A stretch of 64,000 nt of DNA from Nyssa sinensis (taxonomy: Eukaryota; Streptophyta; Magnoliopsida; Cornales; Nyssaceae), in contig CM018052.1 of assembly GCA_008638375.1 (NCBI GenBank), forward strand, positions 17,363,950-17,427,949, given 5' to 3'. Positions within the stretch are counted from its first letter, which is position 1. The number at the start of each line of letters is the position of its first letter. The position numbers and the translations under genes are program-made. The notes under the pieces were generated by a model. That model made no database searches and was not told where the DNA came from. It worked only from the letters and a program-made list of their open reading frames with translations. This document shows positions 57,791 to 64,000 of this stretch, piece after piece.

Positions 57791-58539
57791 CTTGAAAATT
57801 TTATTTATTTTAAAAAAAAAAATTTCAGGTTGTTACAGAGTTTATGAGTGAAAACTTGATAATCGGAATGATTCGAATGAATTGTGAAATCTCTATTAAT
57901 TAACTTATACTTTGTGGAATTTCTTGGTATTTTCTTCTTAGTGAATTTTAAGTATTGAATGTGAAATCTTACTACATGTTGGATTATTTCCTTGTTATGA
58001 GCATTCCTCCATGATCACTTGTGTGACACTACACATATACAAGCATACACGTGACACCACATTTTCTTTCCTCTGTTTAGATTTCTCCTATTGAGGTTGT
58101 TGTACTAGCCTCTACTAAATACAAGAGTGAGCAAGAAAACGACTGCAAGTTGAAGAACCTCTACCATGCTATTTTTAAAAGATATCCATATTTTTTGTAT
58201 GTTAGAACATCATCACCTCTTTTTTGTAAACTGGTTTGAATGTATGTTTTCCTTGGAATGGACTATGCATTTTGTAGTTTAAATGTATAGAAACAAAAAG
58301 CTTGATGGTGATGTAAACATTACAAGGGACTTGACTTATATTTTTGGACTCTTAAGAAATTCTATATTTGAAACTTGATTCTTGAATGAGCACATTGGTG
58401 TATGAATTGTGGAATGCATGCCTGGATATAGAATTGTAAAATGAATGAAAATAAGGAAAAAAAGAACGTTTAAGGTATGAGAAAAACACGTGGAATGAAA
58501 AATTTAGAAAATTAACATGTTCAAGTGTTGGATGACTGA

Positions 58540-58770
58540 TTCAGTCGACTAAATGGAAGAATCAGCCGAATGAATGGAAGGACTAGTTGACTGAAATTAA
58601 TAGAACCTAATTAACACAAAAATCTTGAACTTTCAATCAACTGAATGGAAGAACAAGTCGATTGGATGGAAGGACCAATCGACTAGAATTAATAAAAGCT
58701 AAAGAACACAAAAGTTCGGACTTATAGTTGACTAAATGGAAGGACCAGTCGACCAAAAACTAGACCCAAT
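58540..58770. repeat. GTCGAC palindrome cluster in the 3' LTR
   Basis: Counterpart of 44012-44235 with many point changes (for example AGTCGATT, AATCGACT). The tandem spacing is kept. Confidence 0.82.
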
Positions 58771-59331
58771 CAATTGAAATGGGTATAATGCAGTTTTTTC
58801 TCTACACTCTACTACATACACAGCAAACAACATTGTTGGTGGATGCCTTATTTACATTAAATGTCATTTAAGTTAATGGTTTTATTTAATTTTCTTTTCA
58901 TTTACTTAAATGAAATTTAATTTAAATAAGGAAGTACCTCTCATTTGGAACCAATAAAAATAGTCTTAGGACTTAATTCCTTTTGAATAAAAAGTCAACT
59001 CCCCCTCCCAAAAAAAAGAATTTTGTTTTTTGAAAATAACACTTTGGACCATAGCTAGTTTGGTGGGTTATCCTATAGCTAAAATCTATTAAAAATCATT
59101 TTTAGATTGTTAAATACCTAATGATCAATTATTGGGACTTTTGCAAGGCCAATTCTAAAGATTTCAAATACCTAAATTTCTATGTCTTAGCGTAGCAGTG
59201 CCTTAGTCAAACCTAGCATTTAGAAGTCTAGTTTGACTTTTATCAAATTGATTACCCTTGTAAGCTCAATTATAAGGGTTTTATAACATTTTTACATCAC
59301 TACTTGGGTTTTTGGGGCCCGGGTGGTGACA

Positions 59332-59641
59332 AGGAACATATTCAGGAGTAAAGTATAGAAAGTATAAGATTTGCAATTCTTAGCTCTTTAAGAACACATA
59401 TTCTTAACTTTAATCTATAGGCTTATCATCTAGAAAATAATTGTAAAAACATGATAAATAAACTTTCTCTTTTATTTTTAGATAAAATGAAACTATTTCA
59501 AATATAATATTCCTAAAACACTCTTTTAACCATTAGTTTTTAGGGCATACTACTAACACAGTAGACCCATGAGGAGTCTTTTATGGTAGTCTTATATGCA
59601 TATAACTCACATTCACTATGAAAGTCTGAACCATATAAGGC
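59332..59641. other. Spacer with nothing recognised
   Basis: AT-rich DNA between the 3' LTR end and the gag fragment. Confidence 0.5.
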
Positions 59642-59979
59642 GAGTCTTTAAGGGACTTTATCGAGAGATTCAACAGAGAGCTTGCCTCGATGGAAGGATG
59701 TGAAGAGCGATTTTTAGTCACATCTTTGACCTCCAACCTCTCTTTTAGAACGTTTAGGGATTCTCTCATCAAGAGTCCTCCAACCATCATGCCTGGACTA
59801 TTGCTAAAAGCTCAGAAGTACATTACCTTGGAAGATGTGATGTCCTCCTCAAAAGAAACTAAAGAGTTGGCCAAGAAAGAGGAATATACCCTCGTAAGGT
59901 CAAACAAAGATGAGAAGAAAAAGCTCGGAGCCCGAAGAGGTGTTAAGAGGTTCATAGGACCCCTACCTTATCCATAGAG
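59642..59979 (+). pseudogene. Gag fragment of another Tat-type gypsy element
   Basis: Open frame of about 112 codons ending TAG at 59977-59979. It reads ESLRDFIERFNRELASMEGC, then LVTSLTSNLSFRTFRDSLIK, SPPTIMPGLLLKAQKYITLE. This is the C-terminal half of the retrotransposon gag domain, parallel to the Tat gag at about 21750-21950 of this window (ESLREYIARGNTEL ... ARKYINLEDT). It lacks the N-terminal half, knuckle, pol and LTRs. An isolated truncated copy; the wording differs enough that it is not from the 20064-30234 element. Confidence 0.8.
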
Positions 59980-61343
59980 AGAAAGCTTAGAAAGAAAAAA
60001 TTATAGAGAGAGAAAGTTTCAAAGAATCGTTTATGGCAGCCACCCTTAATGAACTTACAACCTCTTTAAGCACCATCTTTAAGTTATTTCTTTCTCCCAT
60101 GGTGGTTACACACACACACATATTCCCTCACATACACACATACATATATGCACATATACACCAAAACATATGTACACTCATGTATTATATAGAGAAAGCA
60201 TGAGATACAAAGAGAGTGAGTGAGTTGCATGAAGTAAGGGAAGATAGTAGAGGGGGTCAACAAAAAATGTGGAAGGTATGGCCTTTTACATTCTACTGTC
60301 ACATCATATCTTATCACACACATCAATGTTATGGTGCACTCACGTGCACCTAATCCCATTTTTTAAGATACCTTCCAAATCAATCACAGTGTGCCACATT
60401 TCATCACCTAGAAATCTCCCCAAGCTTCTTTATAAAGCTTTGGAAGCAATACGATGCGCCACATGGCCTCTCTGCTACACAAGCATACGTGTGTCCAAAA
60501 ATCAACTAACTTAGAATCACACTAAAATTGGTAAGGTAGCTAATTTTGATGTATAGATTCCAAATATGTTGTCTATTTTCTCAAATTGTGTCTATAAAAA
60601 TTATAATTTTATCAGTGTTCCAAATCTAACTGTGGCCTTGTGGCCCAATGTTATAGTTACATTTTGAGTTCTCAATGTCATACTCATTAATTATTTATTA
60701 ATTTCATACTTATTTTATCTTATTTCGATTTAATTAATTATTTAATTCCAATTAAGACAAAAAAAAATTACCAAAATACTCTTTGACAATTTTTTGGGGT
60801 ATTATAATAGATGTATATGTCGTATAATTAATTTAATGGTCCAAGATAGTTTAAAATTAATTGAGACCCAAATAGCAACAATTAGGGATGCAATTAGTTG
60901 CATTTTTTTTTTAATCTCCTAATAAGATACATAAATTTGAAAAACTTGCGCAGAATAAATTGATTAAAAACTAGAAAATTGAAAACTAATATTAGTACTC
61001 ATGGGGACTCTACATATATTATGTTGGAATCTTTTGAAAAATAACAAGTTATTACTAGTTATTACAATGAAAAAACAAGTTATACATATTTAACTACTTT
61101 GGATTAGAGCATTACTTTTACTTAAAATTTTTTATTCTATAACTAATACTTGTTCAAGTGTTCAGTATCCCACCTATTGTTTTGTTCTTAGTGATTTATT
61201 TAAGATTTCTAATACTTTTGTAATATATGGGAATACTAAATTATTTAAAGATATTTGTGTAATAATGGAAGATAAATTTTAAAAATATTGAGAAACATTG
61301 CCCTCAATTTTTAGTTTAGCTGCGCGAATGGATCCTAGAATTA
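59980..61343. other. AT-rich stretch without a recognisable gene
   Basis: Contains CA-rich simple sequence at about 60107-60160 and long AT-rich runs. The ORFs on both strands near 60084-60514 are low-complexity or unsupported. Confidence 0.5.
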
Positions 61344-62000
61344 AATTTACTGGTGTATGTTAGCCCTAAGGGTTTTCAACCAATGGTATCTTAGTAATTT
61401 TGATGATAACAAGGCATTGTCCATGTGGACTAATGTTTTATTAAAGTGACAATGAAAATAGGTCATCTAGGTTAAAGAAGATTGTTGACCAAGAAATGAC
61501 AAAGTTCATCAAACTTAAAGGATTACACTCAAGTGCATGCCTCAGAGCTAAAATCAAATCAAGTGGAATGATCTTATGATGATTCAAGCAAATGGTCATA
61601 CTCAAGCCTAAGGAATCAAGACAGGTCAAGAGAAGATTGTTTAAATTTTTCTTATTTTGAGTTTTGAGTGATTTAGAATTAGATTGATCATTGGTCGTAA
61701 GCTCTTATTATTTAAAAATATCAACTAAGGACAAACCCTAAAATGATTTTTTAAACTAACACATTGTCACACTTCAAGTTTCAGAAGATCAAAAGGTTTT
61801 CAAAATAATGCATAGTGAAAAATAAGCAAGAAGACACTTTCTGTCAAAATTAGCCGACTAGTTCTAAGAACCAGTCGACTAATTCTTAAGGCTTGTTTTT
61901 ACACTGAACAAATCAGTCGACCAGTTCCTAGAATCAGTCGACTGAGTGACCTTTTAATGACAATAGCCTAAACTTACAGTGTACCAAATGAATTTTTCTT
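61344..62000. mobile_element. LTR-like remnant with GTCGAC palindromes
   Basis: Carries TTTTGATGATAACAAGGCAT near 61397, a phrase typical of plant LTRs, and a palindrome cluster at 61852-61952 (CCAGTCGACTAATTC, AATCAGTCGACC, AATCAGTCGACTGAG). Neither end is defined. Relationship to element A's palindrome cluster is by motif only. Confidence 0.35.
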
Positions 62001-62349
62001 GTCACAAAAGATGAGAAGCTATAATATTTTAAATTACAAATGATAAGTAACATTAAATGTGTTAATTTCTAAATAAATAGAAAATTTACCTGGTTGATAG
62101 CTCTAATGTGGTTGTTAATGTCGGGTTCTAATTTTAAAATCACTTTTTAACCCCACCCATTATTTCTCTGTGATTTGAAAGAGCTCTAGTATAATGGAAT
62201 TGGGGATTAAAAAAATAACCTAACATATAATACAAAAAATTAAAATATTAGATAATTAAAATACATGATGTAAATGTAATTGAAAGTTTCATGCAAGACA
62301 TTATCTAATTAGTAATTACTCACCGGCTGCGTGCAAGTCATGATGTAAT

Positions 62350-63060
62350 TGAAAGTTCCACCGCTTATCAAGTATTTTTCAAAAATCTTTGTAATAGCGG
62401 CAATCCTTTTTAATTGCAAGTTTGGCTCGATCCATTGCTTCATAAAAGAAACCCATGGTAGGCTTCTCATCCCCATCCACAAGTTTAAGCACTTTCACTA
62501 GTGGTTCCTGCACCTTCATAATATGTGCCGACTTACTCCAAAAATCCTTCTCGAGTATAATCTTCTTTGCCACTTTAGCTTCATTCTTCTTTGCCCATCA
62601 AGAAATGTTCCACTCTTCAGAATTAAACATTTTCTTCAAAGCTTGTTTGTACCTGACAATACTTTCCAATGCAATAAAATTTTTGGCAAAATGGGTGACA
62701 ACGAGGCATAGTAATTCTTGACCTTCAGTAAATCACTTCATAAAGTCAACAACCCAATTAGAATTGTAAATGAAGCTAGTTATTTTTCTTGCTTCAGATA
62801 ACACTTTTGCCACACTCTTTTTTTTTTTTTGCCAATATCATGCAACATGAGATCAATGCAATGCGTTGCATATGTTGTCTAATACAGTTGTGGTCTTTTT
62901 TGCATAAGCTTCTTACCCTCAGGTTTTATAGCAGCTTCGTTATCCGTAACTATTTGGACCACATACTTTTCTCCAATTTCATCAACCACCTTATCCACTG
63001 GCGTAATGACAAATATGCAACTATGGTATGCTCTTAGGATTGTGACTTGTTGTATATCCC
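62350..63060 (-). pseudogene. hAT-superfamily transposase remnant (DUF659-type region)
   Basis: Read on the minus strand through stops: VDKVVDEIGEKYVVQIVTDN, EGKKLMQKRPQLY, THCIDLMLHDIGKKKKSVAK, ALESIVRYKQALKKMFNSEE, KVAKKIILEKDFWSKSAHIM and VLKLVDGDEKPTMGFFYEAM. This ordered set is characteristic of the large plant hAT transposase family: QIVTDNA, a CAAHCIDLML block and LVDGEKKPxMGYIYEAMDRA. The catalytic Asp of VTDN remains. The usual W after KRPxLY is TAG/TAA here, and a Cys before AHC is lost. The N-terminal BED finger and the C-terminal dimerisation domain were not found, nor the terminal inverted repeats. It is a dead fragment. Confidence 0.88.
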
Positions 63061-63118
63061 CTTCCTTTCTTGTGGTTGTGGTGATCCCCTCTCCGTGAGA
63101 TATGTCATAAGCCCATAT

Positions 63119-63868
63119 TGTTAGGATAAGGTATGTGCGTGTATACCTTGGAAACCAGCAGTTCTAATCCTACTCCCACATATGATTGGGTCATGATTCC
63201 TCATTCGCATTAAAGTTTAGTTCAAAGTATGACACATCAGGTTGTATCCCCTACATTGGAATAAGATAATATTTTGATCGAAGGCTGACAACAGGGACTC
63301 AATATTGACTAAAAGGAATATGCTTCTAAGGTACTTAGAATAATAGGATGAGGGCACATGTCATATTAGGTGAGAAATAAGGGAACCCTAATGACCATAT
63401 ACCCTAAATTTTATAAATAGGACCCATTTCCTAAAGGAAAAGGTATTGAGAAAAAGTTGGGAATTCCTAATACTTTTCCCTCATTTTAGTGACAACTACC
63501 CTCCTCTTCCCATTATTCTGCCTTGTTGTCCACCCTCATCTTCACTCATGCTCTCTCCTCCCCCCCCCCCCTCTCTTTCTTCCCTACCTTTTCTATTGTC
63601 ATTCTAGGAGGAAGGCTCCTAGAAATCCAAAGTCTATCTTCACAAACTTAAAATAACTACACAAAAATCTACATACTCACTCAACCACCTCAAGTGTCTT
63701 CATTCCATCCAATACTCCACAGCTCCACATACCATGCACTTGGTATCCAATTTTTGTACCTAACTTAGAGCATTCAGACTTAGGTTGAAATGGTTTGTGC
63801 ATATTATCAATTTGTTATCATCATCAAAAGTACCTTTTTATCCTTAGATTGAAATCTTGGGTCTAACA
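63119..63868 (+). mobile_element. LTR-like segment (TGTTAG...CTAACA)
   Basis: Starts TGTTAGGATAAGG and ends GGGTCTAACA, a perfect 6-bp inverted end pair with TG/CA termini. TATA-like TTTTATAAATAGG lies at about 63409-63421, followed by a leader with a long C run (63562-63571). The flanks (catat left, gggtt right) do not match, so it is either a solo LTR with mutated or lost duplication, or one LTR of an element continuing beyond the window. No primer site is evident after it. Confidence 0.5.
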
Positions 63869-64000
63869 GGGTTGTATATATAAATAGAACTTGCATGTAA
63901 GGCAGTTAGATATAGACTTTGATATCCATTATCATATTTACCAGTTATTCGATACTTGTCTAAATTGTGTTCAACATTGGCTAAATGTGTCATACATTGA
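63869..64000. other. Window end, nothing recognised
   Basis: AT-rich, no motif that I can name. Confidence 0.5.

Larger units (their letters stand above)
54710..57837 (-). mobile_element. Solo gypsy LTR (3.1 kb) inserted in element A 3' LTR, reverse orientation
   Basis: Ends TGTCACGCCCC and GGTTGTTACA with exact target duplication GAGTT (54705-54709, 57838-57842). The 5' LTR of element A is uninterrupted at this point. On the minus strand it starts TGTAACAACC. It shares the ~135-bp module (55860-56250), a CACGTGG-rich block near 56585 and pyrimidine-rich stretches with the 37014-41959 solo LTR, so the two families are related. Its short ORFs are low-complexity or unrecognised. Confidence 0.9.
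42598..59331 (+). mobile_element. Chromodomain Ty3/gypsy element A (Del/Tekay-like), nested and decayed
   Basis: Order: truncated 5' LTR, initiator-Met primer site, gag with zinc knuckle, protease, RT, RNase H, integrase, C-terminal chromodomain, 3' LTR. The chromodomain places it in the chromovirus clade, and the long LTR and gag start MPPKRRGRGG suit the Del/Tekay group. Two younger solo LTRs sit inside it, one in integrase (49526-52792) and one in the 3' LTR (54710-57837). The sequence after the 3' LTR is aggaa, but the matching left duplication cannot be seen because the first ~575 bp of the 5' LTR are gone. Confidence 0.9.
53400..59331 (+). mobile_element. 3' LTR of element A, split by a solo LTR
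   Basis: Starts TGTAACAACCC and ends GGGTGGTGACA at 59331. It is continuous from 53400 to 54709 and resumes at 57843 (or within the GAGTT duplication). Net length about 2.8 kb. It is collinear with the 5' LTR in the shared part (for example CTTGATAATCGGAATG at 43339 and 57856). A TATA-like motif and leader (TTGCCTATTTAAAGACTAGC near 53765-53785) are only in this copy because the 5' LTR is truncated. Confidence 0.9.

Noticed and set aside
57639..57851. Poly-asparagine ORF
   Set aside because: A translated AAT/AAC microsatellite.
1..64000. A novel defence, secondary-metabolite or other gene cluster
   Set aside because: No such enzymes, regulators or clustered host genes were recognised; all coding signals trace to transposable elements.

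Overview
This window looks like transposon-rich, probably heterochromatic nuclear DNA from a flowering plant, most likely a dicot. The sequence is AT-rich with long microsatellites. Nearly every recognisable coding stretch belongs to a plant transposable element: Ty1/copia, Ty3/gypsy of the Tat and chromodomain (Del/Tekay-like) lineages, an En/Spm (CACTA) DNA transposon, a hAT transposase and an L1-type tail. I found no convincing host gene, rRNA, tRNA or CRISPR array. All transposon genes are broken by stops and frameshifts. The species cannot be read from the sequence.

Layout. 1-3465: 3' part of a copia element (reverse transcriptase, RNase H, 3' LTR). 3466-8661: non-coding DNA with microsatellites and a 52-bp direct repeat. 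8662-15118: a nested stack, in which a small LTR element has an L1-like 3' end inserted in its left LTR and a 4.17-kb CACTA transposon (10701-14871, TSD TTT) inserted in its right LTR. The CACTA carries about 15 copies of a ~165-bp repeat. 15119-20058: AT-rich DNA with a MITE-like inverted repeat and the tail of a gypsy element. 20064-30234: a structurally complete 10.2-kb Tat-lineage gypsy element with TSD TTAAT, two LTRs (571 and 573 bp), gag, pol with dual RNase H, an 85-bp tandem array, and an antisense gene with its own TATA box and a frame-preserving intron. ~31050-42597: long LTRs of related gypsy families, all reverse oriented and nested in one another, including solo LTRs at 32801-35516 and 37014-41959 (TSD CCTGT). 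42598-59331: a chromodomain gypsy element whose 5' LTR is truncated, whose integrase is split by a solo LTR (49526-52792, TSD GTGAT), and whose 3' LTR is split by another (54710-57837, TSD GAGTT). 59332-64000: a Tat gag fragment, an LTR-like stretch with GTCGAC palindromes, a hAT transposase remnant on the minus strand and an LTR-like segment ending in TGTTAG/CTAACA.

How it fits together. The nesting gives a relative history: host elements inserted first, then solo LTRs and DNA transposons landed in them, leaving exact short target duplications. Most in-frame stops sit where the family normally has Gln, Trp or Arg codons, which fits C-to-T decay of methylated silenced DNA. No new functional system is evident. 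The items most worth a second look are the antisense gene of the Tat element, the tandem array inside the CACTA, the periodic ~135-bp module shared by the long LTRs, and an ~800-bp duplication flanking a solo LTR that lacks a normal TSD.
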